A DNA stretch of 64,000 nucleotides, taken from contig NC_069659.1 of NCBI RefSeq assembly GCF_027244095.1, forward strand, positions 345,642,250-345,706,249, in the 5' to 3' direction. Position 1 is the stretch's first letter; each line of letters begins with the position of its first letter. The stretch comes from Hemicordylus capensis (Eukaryota > Chordata > Lepidosauria > Squamata > Cordylidae). The notes under the pieces are model-generated. The model was given only the letters and a program-made list of their open reading frames with translations. It ran no database searches and was not told the origin of the DNA. Below are positions 1-10,756 of the stretch, piece by piece. The translations under genes and the position numbers were made by a program.

Positions 1-1215
1 GTTCTTTTGGAACTCTTGGCAGCTTTTTGATACCATCAACCATGGTATCCTTCTGGATCGCCTGACAGATCTGGGGATAGGAGGCACTGTTTTACAGTGG
101 CTCTGCTCCTATATCTCAAATAGGAAGTTGCCATATACTGAGTCAGATTCATTGGTCTATCTAGCTCAGTATTGTCTTCACAGACCGGCAGCGGCTTCTC
201 CAAGGTTGCAGTAAGGAATCTCTCTCAGCCCGATCTTGGAGATGCCAAAGAGGGAACTTGAAACCTTCTGCTCTTCCCAGAGCAGCTCCATCCCCTGAGG
301 AAAATATCTTCCAGTGCTCACACTTCTAGTCTCCCATTCATGTGCAACCAGGGCAGACCCTGCTTAGCTAAGGGGACAAGTCATGCTTGCTACCACAAGA
401 CCAGCTCTCAGATGGTGGAGCTTGGTGACAGTTGCTCCTCAAAACAGGAGCTACTATGTGGAGTCCCTCAGGGCTCCATTCTGTCACCAATGCTTTTTAA
501 CATCTACATGAAACCGCTGGGTGCTTCACCAAATCATCAGGGGATTTGGTACTGCGTGTTATCAATATGCTGATGACACCCAAATCTATTTCTCCTTGTC
601 ATCAATATCAGGAAATGCCATTAGCTCCTTAAATGCCTGCCTGTAGGCAATAATGGGCTGGATGAGGGATAATAAACTGCAAGACAGAGGTGCACATTGT
701 TGGGGGTCATAAGCTGCAAGACGGGATAGAACCTTCTGTTCTGGATGAGGTTACACTCCCCCAGAATAACAGGTTTGTAGCATGGGAGTGGTCTTGGACC
801 AAGGTCTCACCCTGGTGCCTCAGGTTGAGACTGTGGCCAGGAGTGCTTTTGTGACCAGCTGTGATTGATTCAAGTACTCCACCCATTCCTTGAGGAGAAT
901 GACCTGAAAACAGTGGTACACCAGCTGGTAACCTCCAGGTTGGACTACTGCAATGCGTTCTATGTAGGACTGTCTTTGTATGTAGTTCGGAAACTTACGT
1001 TAGTTCAAAATGTGGGAGTCAGATTGGTCTCTGGGGTATCCCAGAGAGACCACATTATGCCTGTTCTTAAACAGTTGCACTGGCTGCTGATATGTTTCTG
1101 GGCAAAGTACAAAGTGCTGGTTATTATCTTTAAAGCCCTGAATGGTTTAGGTCCGGATTACCTGAGCCACTTTAGGAACAGCAGTATATAAATTGAATAA
1201 AATAAAATAAAATAA
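1..1215 (+). mobile_element. L2-clade LINE, 5'-truncated by the window edge, split by a SINE
   Basis: Translation gives L2-type reverse transcriptase blocks. A DxxxHGILLDRL-like block lies near 35-65, GVPQGSILSPMLFNIYM at about 460-510, the catalytic YADD at 566-577 followed by TQIYF, and the C-terminal LDYCNAFYVGL / QLHWL blocks at 930-1090. The frame is broken several times, so no protein is made. After about 1160 the coding part jumps to a short 3' tail ending in (AAAAT)n at 1193-1215, so the last part of the ORF and most of the 3' UTR are missing. The better preserved L2 at 53733-55959 shares most blocks, which supports the assignment. Confidence 0.85.
121..409 (-). mobile_element. Composite 5S-rRNA/tRNA-derived SINE inserted in the L2
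   Basis: Read on the minus strand the unit starts GAGAGCTGGTCTTGTGG and continues into a stretch like the 5S rRNA internal promoter (AGCTAAGCAGGGTC...CCTGG...ATGGGAGAC). A tRNA-SINE-like body follows (ATCTCCAAG..GGGCTGAGAGAGA), then a tail (GAGCTAGATRGACCAATG..CTGACTCAGTATA) that resembles the CR1 3' end. It interrupts the L2 RT between the SYIS and QMV..LGD blocks, so it is younger than the L2. A TSD is not clear. Confidence 0.85.
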
Positions 1216-1216
1216 A

Positions 1217-4200
1217 AATTCATTGGTAAAGTATCTGTGGGGAGAAACTGTGGAGACAGTGGGAAATGTGTTTGGCAGGGGTAGGAGAAATGGGTGCCCT
1301 TGACCATGGTCTGGGTTCTAGAGGAGCCTGGAGTCTTCACTTCTCATTGTTATCGAACATAATACATTTGCAGGACTTGCATTTTTGAACTGCACAAATG
1401 ATCTTTTAGAATCGCACATTTGGCGGGGTGTGGGTGTGTGACATATTTTGTGTCTGGTTGCACATTGAAATTGGTTGCACTTTGTATTTGGTATATTGTG
1501 CATCTTAGGGGTCACGTTTTCTGTCATCATGTAGGAGTGACTTTAAGCAAATTGCAAAGTGTGTTCCTAATTGAATTGATTCCCAAGAAACCTTGCTACA
1601 GGGTTTCTGGTGTGTCAAAAAAGAGTCAGCTAGCTCACCACTCACTCCTAATGCCCTGCAGGAGGAGGTTTTCACATTTGATGTGTTTGTTGGTTCTCTC
1701 TCCCCCCCCCCCTTCCTTTTAGCAGGTCTCTCAGCAGTGAGAGAGGTCGCCCCCAGTGAAGCACTTCTCAGAAACAAGAAAAGAAATCACCAGGAAGGAG
1801 CGAGAGAATGTGTCTGGGTAACAGGAGGAGATCTTGTCAGTTGATAGAAAATTATCATGGAAGCCTTTTGTTAGAGAAGCTTATAATGGTACTATTGCTT
1901 GACGATTGTGGGCCATAGCCACAAATAGCCTCAAATGGGAGGGTAGACATGGGATTAGGCGAAATTGGACAGAATGGCCAGAGATGCTTGGAAAGTGCAT
2001 TACTGCTCTTGAAGGTCGCGGAGGTCAAAATGCTGGCACCATTCATTACCAGTGGCGGTGTTTCTGCAAACAAATTGATCTTTAAAAACAAGGTCTCCTG
2101 ATTCTGGGCTTCACTGCTTCCTCTACAGTCCTCCTCTCACTTCATTCTCCCCCCATCTTTTCTCCTGTGCCCTCCTTTTTTCAGGGAACTTGTAGAGTCC
2201 CAGCTGCCTTGCCTTTCCACCCTCCGGAGATCCTCATGCTCTTATTTTTCTGCTTGGACAGCCAGACTAAGGTCTTTCCCCATCTTCCTAGCAGAGTTAA
2301 TGGCTTGTTTTATAAATTTTTGATACATCTTTTTTATTATTAAAATAATTTTCCAGGTTTCTCAAGTACTTCATTAGGACACCCACAATCATATTTTGCC
2401 TACATAAGGAGGTTGCAGACCTGGGTGCCAGAGAAGGGCTCTGAAGGAGTGATGAGGGATTAGATGCTTTCCACCCTCCAGGACCATTCCTACCCATGGG
2501 GTTTCTTTCTCTATCTCTCTGGCATTGGAATTACCCAACATTGCTATTTTTTATTCACTTTCTTTTTACGGAGTATCCAGATGATGTTGCTTCCTAATCA
2601 ATTGATTTTCAGTGTTTTCCAATTTCCCTCCCACCCCCCATCCTGGTGATTCTTGAGACATAAAATGAAGTTGCAGCTCCAGCCTGTGTAGTGTGGACAA
2701 ATTACTATTAAGACTTTTTAGGGCTCCTGAATCTTTAAATTAAACATTTCACAAGTTCAGCCTATTCTGTTTTCTTTGATCTCTGCTGGGGTAATGGTGA
2801 GAAATTGACCCTTGGGATTACATCTCTGTGATTTGTGTTGTATCCTTTTCTGTGCTCATGGGAGGAGTCTTTAATTACTGATTTCTGGTCACTTTTTTAT
2901 TTTATTTTTTAATGGTGAAATAGTGCCTCTATGCAGGAACAGAAAAATCTATGGCGCAATTCACAGAGAGGCTATTCAGCAGACAATGGCTTCCTGATCC
3001 CCCAACAGGAATCAGAAGGAAGCAGTAAAATGGGCCAAACCTGTAAGCAACTTTTATTTTAAATTGCCAGAGACCTTTGCTGAATGGAACTTACTTGTGA
3101 GTAGAATAATCTTGGCCATGGGTAAGGGCACTGCTATTTCAAACAGGGCTCTTTTACATGCTGTGTGGCACCTCCATTTTAATTCCACTTGCAGCTAATT
3201 ACAGAAAAGCAATGCCCCAGCAGTGCTACAGGGACTCCAGTGCAGAAGCCAGGTCAGCTACGGCAAGGATGTAAAGCAAACTGCAAACACAGACCATCCC
3301 CCCCCCCCCGGTGTGTCAAGCGCTATTTAAGCTCACTTGCTTTTTTTGTTTTCCCCAAGGGAGAAAAATCACCTTTTTGTAGAGAGAATGTGCAAACTCA
3401 AAAGCCATGCTGGCAAAGACCAGACTAGAATCAAAGAACTTGCTGTTTTTAACATCTCTAGTATGGAAGGGGACCAGTATATGAGGAAGGTAAGGCAGGA
3501 ATGCTTAGTTTGGAGCTTGAAGTCAACATTTCAAACAGATCGACTTCTGCCTGATTTCCAGAGCGGCACGAAATGCATTTGAGAGGAATAACTTGACCCT
3601 ACAAGGATTTGGATGCTAAAGCATTCAGTTTAAGAAATACAGGGTGGAAAGCCTCTTGAAATGGAAGATTGAGGGCACTTACCATCTTATTTTAAAAATC
3701 ACTCATTGGATCCTGCTAGTCATGGTCTTATGGAATAATGGCACAAAATATTAGATTGCTGACTTGCTTACAACACTGTAAAATAATTAATATAACCACA
3801 GATAGATTCACTTAATGTTACTGAGCTTGCAGAGACGGGATATGCTCCGATTCCTTTGTCCATCTCAGAGCAATTGTACACACCACAGGTGACTTAACGG
3901 GACATCTTCAACAGACGTGGTGTCAGCAGTCAGCATCGTTGGACTGTTGTGGAGGCTCCAGCAGCCTAGCAAGGCCAGCAGCTGACGCCAGAGAAGCAGC
4001 ACCATCTACCATTGACCTTCCAGGGAGGATTGGGGCCAGCTAGAATTTTTTTCTCACAATGTGCTCTTATTCCAGCATGCTGTAGAGGAGAAATACTGTA
4101 CAATGGTACACATTGGTGGTTTCCATTCCACCCCCACCCCACCATGCCCTGGAATGATTCTATGTTGAGGGAATTGTGTGTGTGGTGGTGGGAGATTGTG

Positions 4201-4320
4201 GATGCCATATGGTAGGTCCTGGGTAGAATTCTGTTGCTGCCGCCGCCCGTGGAAACCACAGCAACAAAGACCCACATCCTCTGCCACCATCAATATGAGC
4301 CCACCCACACAGGAGGGGGT
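1217..4320. other. No recognised gene or element
   Basis: About 3.1 kb with no repeat family, RNA gene or convincing coding exon that I recognise. Short C-runs occur near 1702 and 3298, and there is an A/T-rich patch near 2330. Open frames here are under 105 codons, overlap on both strands and show no known motif. It may be single-copy intergenic or intronic DNA, or very old unrecognisable repeats. Confidence 0.5.
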
Positions 4321-5060
4321 TCACCAGTAGGGTTACCAACAGTCCCTTATTAGCACAAATGTCCCTTATTTCACCCCCAAATTGCCTGTTGCTTACAGGA
4401 TGCCATTTGGCCCTTATTTTCAGCAAATGGGAAGAACCTGTGGCTCAGATCAAACTAGTTCTTTTCATTCATAACAAAATAATTAATGAGCACCAACTCC
4501 TTTCCCTTCTCCCTCCCTACCAGAGTTCCTTGTGGTTCTGGAGGGCTGCAGGCTTTGGGCTGCCATCAGTCCCATGTGGGGGACAGTAACAACATTAGCA
4601 GCCATCAATGATGGGCTAACTCAGCATTATCGAGGTATCAGGGTCATGAAAATAATTCAATCGATGACTACTAGATAGTGCCCATGTGTGAAACCTATTT
4701 TTACTGACTAACACTTCTCTTTCTAGAAAACAAAATTGCATCACACCCAGACACGATTGGGAAAAATTGGGCTAAGGGAGCCTAGCCCGATTTCACCCCC
4801 ATGTGAGAACCATTGGGCTCGCAGCTGAGCCTGGTCTCACCAAGGCAGGTAACCTGCTAAAGTTACTCTCCCCTAAGCCCAGGTGGAGCGAGCATTCTGC
4901 TAACCCGGAGCGAGCATTCTGCTAATGTGGGTGCGGCTCCATGGCAACTCACAAGTAGACCCCCAACCAGGAGGCTAAAAAGCAGCCTTCTGGCTCAGGG
5001 GTCTCTCCAGCATGCCCTGCATGCTTGCACAGGGCATGCTGGAACTTCCAGGGGCTGCGT

Positions 5061-5104
5061 GGCCCCCGATCCCCGCAGCGCCCGCTGGCTCCATGACAGA
5101 GCCA
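5061..5104 (+). repeat. 44-bp direct repeat, left copy (target duplication of the Penelope-like element)
   Basis: Begins GGCCCCCGATCCCCGCAG and ends TGACAGAGCCA. The same 44 bases with about three changes occur at 9088-9131. The sequence left of this copy and right of the other copy reads as one continuous repeat, so this is best explained as a long target-site duplication. Confidence 0.7.
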
Positions 5105-5929
5105 AGAAAGGAAACGGGGTCCACGGAATGAAAAAGCAAAAACAATGGCAAGAAACCCGTGGACAAAAGAAATAATAAATACAATAAGGAATAATATATA
5201 AATGTATTATGAAAAAAATGAAAAACCAGCTATCAACAAACATTATAGCAGACAGCCACATCGGTAACACACATGTTAGCATGGATAAACATAAGGCCAT
5301 ATAAAATTACAAAACGTGGTAACAAAATACACAAAACCATATGTGCAGATGTCCAAATGGAGTCCAAAATGTCTTTGAATATGGAAATATAAAAAGTACA
5401 TGCAGAGCAAATGGTGAATGCTCAAATCCAGAGGAAGGGACCGATGTGCTCAGAAAGATGTCATAAATGCCTGAAGTTCAGCTGATGATGCATACTTTCA
5501 AACAGAACAGACAACATGCACCGAGGTGGCTGATAACAACAGACGATAGGAGCCAAGTAGTGTCAGGAGATTGGCCAAACAACAGCTGTCCCGGGATAAT
5601 AGCTGTTTCACTGAAAGGCTTCATCAGAGGCAATTTTCCATAAATAAAGTTAAGATAAATGAAAACATGAAACCATGACACTACAAAAAATATAAAGGAC
5701 TGAATGCGAAACACTTACAAGGGGAAAAGGAAACAAACATACCTAAACTGTGAGGCGTCACAAAACTAATTGGAACAACTATTTGAAAAAGTAAAGGGGT
5801 TCATATAGCTGGGGAAAAAACTCAGCATGGGTCATAAACAATAAATAAATGCAGGCGGTTTCTCAGCTGCAGCCAAGGTCAAAAAAACTTCAATGAGAAA
5901 AATAACAAAATAGAAACATTTCAAGAGAG

Positions 5930-6545
5930 ATAACAATGAAAACTGCCTATGGTAAATAACAACGGTACTTACATGAAAAACTAACTAAAATAATAATATA
6001 GATAACACACTAAAGCAGAGTTAATGAGAAAGATGCAAAAGAACTTACACAAGAGTGGAAAAACCCATGACTGTGCAGACGGATTCATCAAGGCATTGTA
6101 AAGCCTGAAAATACACGTAACTAACACGGGCTTGTCCCAGATTATAAAGGGAGGGAAAAGAATTAAACTCAAGAGACGTTACAGCTGTTCCTAAAAGCTC
6201 AAAGTGCCCTTAAAGAGGAAACAGTACGTATCATGGAAATATTTGCCAAAAGAATAAAGACTTACATACATGAAAACCAAACTGAAAAAATAATATAAAA
6301 AATACTGATATAGATAACAGACTAGAACAGAACTAATGGAAAGAACTTACACGAAAGTGAAAAACCTGTGGCTGTGCAGAAAGGTTTATCAAGGCATATT
6401 ATAGCCTGAAAATACACCTAACTAACACAAGCTTATCCCAGATTACAAGGAAGGGGAAAATTGAACTCAAGAGACGTTGCAGCTGTTCCTAAAAGCTCAA
6501 ACTGCCCATAAAGGGGAGACAGTATGTACCATGGGAATATTTGCC
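5930..6545. repeat. Two-copy tandem repeat (~302 bp) in the PLE 3' region
   Basis: The block containing gaacttacac..agtg, gcctgaaaatacac and agctgttcctaaaagctcaaa occurs at about 6041-6243 and again at about 6343-6541, an offset of 302 bases, with scattered differences. It lies wholly within the 3' non-coding part of the Penelope-like element. Penelope family members often carry terminal or internal tandem copies, so this may be a remnant of that arrangement. Confidence 0.7.
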
Positions 6546-6945
6546 AAGGAAATAGAATGTAATTCTAATAGAATATATAATTAACGGCTGTGAATCAGCC
6601 CTTTACTGATACCAAACTCCCAAACAAACATGTAAGCCAGAAAAACCAAGTATAACGATACCTGCAATAGAGAGCTAAATAATTCAGAAAAAGAAGAAGA
6701 AACAAATGAACCCAAAACATGTTAGGCTGTTAACAAAAATAGGAACAACATTTAAGAAAGCCTATCATGAAAAGGACCTAATGAAATGTCCAACAAAAAG
6801 TAAACAGTAAGAGTAAATACTTCCCTCATAAAAACTGAGAAAAGAGCCACGCCATCCCAAATCATTTGATGAAAACAAGACTAAATGACTGACCAACTGT
6901 AATAGGACCAGACAGAAAATATATATGAAGGATGTTAGAAAGATG

Positions 6946-7210
6946 TTATAAAAACAAGGCCAAATCATTAGCAGAGTTCAAACCTTGGGGTGCCACAGTT
7001 GAATAAAAATTGATGAAAAAAGCTTCTTTCTGGAGAAGAATCCAGCAGACGTCTGATAATGCGAAAGAAGATCCGCAGTACTTATACAAAATAAAGAAGC
7101 AGATGTCATCAGCAGAATGATGTTTATCAATGTAGTGCATCACAAGAGGGGCTTCTACCACCTTATGCAAAAAACGGGATCGATGTTCAGCAATCCGGAC
7201 TTTGGCACTT
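6946..7210 (-). pseudogene. PLE GIY-YIG endonuclease, C-terminal piece
   Basis: The minus-strand frame reads LSAKVRIAEHRSRFLHKV, then YIDKHH and CWILLQKEAFFINFYSTVAP, the normal order for the C-terminal half of a Penelope GIY-YIG domain and its tail. It is cut off from the N-terminal half by the CR1 insertion immediately to the right. It is a fossil with no promoter or start of its own. Confidence 0.75.
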
Positions 7211-8700
7211 AAGAACATAAGAACATAAGAACAGCCCTGCTGGATCAGGCCCAAGGCCCATCTAGTCCAGCATCCTGTTTCACACAGTGGCCCACCAGAT
7301 GCTGCTGGAAGCCACAGACAGGAGTTGAGGGCGTGCCCTCTCTCCTGCCATTACTCTCCCGCAACTGGTACTCAGAGGCATCGTGCCTTTGAGGCTGGAG
7401 GTGGCCAACAGCCCTCTGACTAGTAGCCATTGATAGACCTCTCCTTCATGAAGTCATCCAAACACCTCTTAAAGCCATCCAGGTTGTTGGCTGTCACCAC
7501 ATCCTGTGGCAGAGAGTTCCACAAGTGGATCACGTGTTGTGTGAAAAAGTACTTCCGTTTGTTGGTCCTAGACCTCCTGGCAATCAATTTCATGGAGTGA
7601 CCCCTGGTTCTAGTGTAGTGTGAGAGGGAAAAGAATCTCTCTCTCTCCACTTTCTCCACTCCATGCATGATTTTATAGACTTCTATCATGTCTCCCCGCA
7701 GTCGTCTTTTTTCTAAACTAAAAAGCCCCAGGTGTTGTAGTCTTGCCTCATAAGAAAGGTGCTCTAGGCCCCTGATCATCTTGGTTGCCCTCTTCTGTAC
7801 CTTCTCCAGTTCAACAATGTCCTTTTTAAGATGTGGTGACCAGAATTGTACGCAGTACTCCAAGTGTGGTCGCACCATAGTTTTGTATAAGGGAATTATA
7901 ATGTTAGCCGTTTTATTTTCAATCCCCTTTCTAATGATCGCTAGCATGGAATTGGCCTTTTTCATAGCTGCCGCACATTGAATCGACACTTTCAACGAGC
8001 TATCAACCACAACCCCAAGATCCCTCTCCTGGTCCGTCACCGACAGCTCGGATACCATCAGCATATACTTGAAGTTGGGGTTTTTCGTCCCAATGTACAT
8101 CACTTTACACTTGCTAACATTGAACCGCATTTGCCATTTTGTCTCCCACTCCCCCAGTTTGGAGAGATCCTTTTGGAGCTGCTCACAATCTGTTTTGGAT
8201 TTCACTACCCAGAAGAGTTTGGTATCATCTAAAAATTTGGCCACATCACTGCTTACCCCTGCTTCTAGATAATTTATGAATAAATTAAAAAGCACCGGTC
8301 CCAGTACAGATCCCTGGGGGACCCCACTTCTTACTTCCCTCCGTTGTGAAAACTCTCCATTTATACCTACCCTCTGTTTCCTGTCTTTCAACCAGTTAGC
8401 AATCCACACATGTACTTGTCCCTTTATCCCATGACAGCTAAGTTTCCTCAGGAGTCTTTGATTAGGAACTTTGTCAAAAGCTTTTTGGAAGTCCAGGTAG
8501 ACTATGTCAACTGGATCTCCTTTATCCACATACTTGCTGACACTCTCAAAGAAGTCCAAAAGGTTGGTGAGGCAAGATTTACCTTTGCGGAAGCCATGCT
8601 GGCTCACTCCCAGCAGGGCCTGTTCTTCTAGGTGCTTTACAGTTTTATCCTTGAGGATGCTTTCCATCAATTTGCCTGGACAGCATCCTCAAGGATAAAA
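7211..8700 (-). mobile_element. CR1 LINE, 5'-truncated, inserted in the PLE
   Basis: The 3' end (left side) is the typical squamate CR1 terminus: repeated ATGTTCTTATGTTCTT, then GCTGGATCAGGCCCAAGGCC in inverse. A 416-codon open frame covers 7420-8670. The 5' end is truncated in the RT palm region at about 8680, and 8681-8700 is an inverted copy of 8643-8661, a snap-back at the 5' junction. The flanks gactttggcactt (left) and gattttactt (right) resemble a diverged target duplication. The near-intact frame suggests a fairly young insertion. Confidence 0.93.
7420..8670 (-). pseudogene. CR1 ORF2, C-terminal half of reverse transcriptase (416 codons, open)
   Basis: The frame runs without a stop. 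Motifs in order: LLGVSQHGFRKGKSC (residues ~18-32), VYLDFQKAFDKVP (RT motif A, ~58-70), SGVPQGSVLGPVLFNLFIN (~115-134), and a motif C that reads FLDDTKL where active CR1 has FADDTKL, so one alanine is replaced by leucine. The C-terminal CR1 region follows: MVRPHLEYCVQFWSPH, KKDIVELEKVQKRATKM, LEKRRLRGDMIEVYKIM and LWNSLPQDVV. The endonuclease and the first RT blocks are missing because the element is 5'-truncated, and no true start codon is required. It cannot encode a complete enzyme. Confidence 0.9.
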
Positions 8701-8702
8701 TT

Positions 8703-9060
8703 TCAGATTTTACTTCTTTCAGATTTACCAATGTACCAAAGATTGCATGGACACTGAATCACATAAACAATCGCCTTAGAACTGCAATTGGCGAAAAAAC
8801 GAAGAGAGAACGATTTATGTGTAAAAGGATGAAGTACAACCCTGGTAGGAGCAGCTAATGAACATACCGAACAGTGGGCACAGGCAAAAAAGCCCAAAGG
8901 TTCGGAAACATGCCTGTTTGGAGATGGAAGATCAGTGCTTATTAACATATCCTGAAGGCTGGAAGTTTTACGATAAGTGATCATGGGTGGGATGTCACAT
9001 CCAGGTAAATCAGACACTATATGCCAATGCCTTTTAATGATATTTTAAATCTTATAGGCC
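8703..9060 (-). pseudogene. PLE linker and GIY-YIG endonuclease, N-terminal piece
   Basis: The minus-strand reading gives KRHW, then DIPPMITYRKTSSLQDML, FFACAHCSVC and HPFTHKSFSLRFFANC, then the GIY-YIG start YVIQCPCNLWYIGKS. These are the usual landmarks between the RT and the endonuclease of vertebrate Penelope elements. The reading ends at the CR1 edge (8700). This is a fossil fragment. Confidence 0.75.
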
Positions 9061-9087
9061 ATCAGAGTATACTGAACTGACCCAAAA

Positions 9088-9131
9088 GGCCCCCGATCCC
9101 CGCAGTGCCCACTGGCTCCGTGACAGAGCCA
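9088..9131 (+). repeat. 44-bp direct repeat, right copy
   Basis: Second copy of the sequence at 5061-5104 (GGCCCCCGATCCCCGCAG...TGACAGAGCCA) with about three substitutions. It marks the 5' border of the Penelope-like element. The host repeat then continues to about 9332. Confidence 0.7.
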
Positions 9132-9333
9132 GCAGTAGCCGTGTGGTCGGCTGATCTGGCCGCCCAGGGCTAGGCAGGTGCTCCTCTGTGGAGAGAGCAG
9201 ACTAAGCCTGCTCTCCCTGCTTAACCCCACCTGGCGGTTCCCACTGATCGTTGGCGGATCCCACTGATCGTTACCCAGTTTGGCTAACCATGGTTATATC
9301 AATAAGCAGAGGAGAAGCAATCTAAGTTGAAAC

Positions 9334-9373
<40 letters not shown>
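9334..9373 (+). repeat. (TTA)n microsatellite at the R4 3' end
   Basis: About 13 uninterrupted TTA/ATT units directly abut the 3' end of the minus-strand R4 element, reading (TAA)n on its strand. They may be the element's own tail, the pre-existing target, or both. Confidence 0.9.
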
Positions 9374-9374
<1 letters not shown>

Positions 9375-9379
9375 TTACA

Positions 9380-10193
9380 CAGTCAGACAGGTGTTAGTGA
9401 CTGGTTTGTTTTATCCAGACATCGAGTCCTTCCCAAGGACCTGGGATGGCTGAATTTTATTATCAATGTTGTTGCTGCTGTTGTAGATATCGTCGCAGAA
9501 TATAGGCTGTTCCCAGTAAAGCTGCTTTTTGTAGTTGGCTGGTGGTGATTTCTGTGGCCCCTATGGTGTTGAGGTGCTCTTCAAGGTCTTTTGGAACCGC
9601 ACCCAGGGTGCCAATTACCACTGGGATTATTTTGGTCTTTTTCTGCCACAGCCTTTCAATTTCAATTTGTAGATCTTTGTATTTGGTTATTTTTTCTATT
9701 TCTTTTTCTCCTATTCTGCTACCCCCTGGTATTGCTATGTTGATTATTTTGACTTGTTTTTCTTTCTTCTCGACTACAGTTATATCTGGTGTATTGTGTG
9801 GCAGATGTTTGTCTGTTTGTAGTCGGAAGTCCCATAATATTTTTACATCTTCATTCTCTTCAACTTTTTCAATTTTATGGTCCCACCAATTTTTGGCTAC
9901 AGATAGCCTGTATTTTTTGCAGATGTTCCCTGCTACCTTGTCATGCCTTTGTTTGTAGTCAGTGCGATCTTTTTACAACAGCTGATTAGGTGGTCCACTG
10001 TTTCATCTGCTTCTTTACAAAGGCGGCACTTGCTGTTTGTTGTGGATTTTTCTACTTTTGCTCTTATTGCATTTGTTCTTAGTGCCTGTTCTTGTGCAGC
10101 CAGTATTAAACCCTCTGTTTCTTTCTTCAAGTTGCCATTCTTAAGCCATTGCCAGGTTTTGGTGATGTCTGATTTTCCACTTATATTGTGCAA
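9380..10193 (-). pseudogene. R4 C-terminus: CCHC knuckle and restriction-like endonuclease
   Basis: The frame contains CRLCKEADETVDHLISCC (C-x2-C-x8-H-x3/4-C) near 10010-10060. After a frame change come KNWWDHKIEKVE, LQTDKHLPHNTPDITVV and VKIINIAIPGGSR, with the PD of the nuclease core near 9785-9795. In R4/R2-type nucleases the segment after PD usually reads with an acidic residue (I-D-I/V-A-I/V-P). Here that position is N, suggesting an inactivated nuclease or a sub-family variant. It ends close to the (TAA)n tail. Confidence 0.8.
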
Positions 10194-10693
10194 ATATTGG
10201 CCATGCAGGGGCTTATTTCTCCATTTTTCTGCTCAGTTCTTGACTTGTTCTTTCTTGTAGGCCTGCTTTCTTTCATTGGTGTTGAATAGTTTCTCTTTAT
10301 TGACCATTTGAAGTGCATCTTCTTCACTGTCCTTATATATTCTTCAAGGCCTCTTTTCTCCTCCTCTACTGTTTGATGGACTTGCAGCATTCCTCTTCCA
10401 CCTGAGCTGCAAGGGGGGTATAGCCTATCTACATCACTGCAGGGGTGCAGAGCATGATTGATGGTCATGATTTTCCTGGTCTTACGATCTAGCGTCTCTA
10501 GCTCAGCCTGGGTCCAGTCTATTATTCCTGCAGTGTATCTGATAACAGGTATAGCCCAGGTGTTTATGGCTTGTATGGTGTTCCCGCCATTGAGTTTGGA
10601 CTTGAGAATTTTTCTAACTCTCCTGATGTATTCACTTCCAATTTTTATTTTAACTTCAGTGTGTGCAATGTTATCAGCCTGGAGAATGCCCAA
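10181..10693 (-). pseudogene. R4 post-RT 'thumb' region
   Basis: A 170-codon open stretch with YIRRVRKILKSKLNGGNTIQ, INTWAIPVIRYTAGIIDW, LDRKTRKIMTINHALHP and DVDRLYPPCSSGGRGM. These are hallmark blocks between the RT and the zinc knuckle of R2/R4-like LINEs. It is separated from the RT frame upstream and from the CCHC frame downstream by frame changes. Confidence 0.85.
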
Positions 10694-10756
10694 GTATTTG
10701 TAATGTTCTTTCTCTTCCAGGTTCTTGATCTTGCTTCCATTGGGTATTTCTATTCC

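Larger units (their letters stand above)
5105..9087 (-). mobile_element. Penelope-like element (PLE), 5'-truncated, interrupted by CR1
   Basis: On the minus strand the end of a PLE protein is visible: a KRHW..SDLPG region, a cysteine-bearing linker (CAHC..C), then the start of a GIY-YIG endonuclease (VYVIQCPCNLWYIGKS). The domain resumes beyond the CR1 with KVRIAEHRS and the downstream block CWILLQKEAFFINFYSTV. The reverse transcriptase part is absent, so the copy is 5'-truncated and broken. The segment from 6945 down to 5105 is its 3' non-coding part, AT-rich, with a ~300-bp tandem duplication. A 44-bp direct repeat brackets the whole element. Confidence 0.8.
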
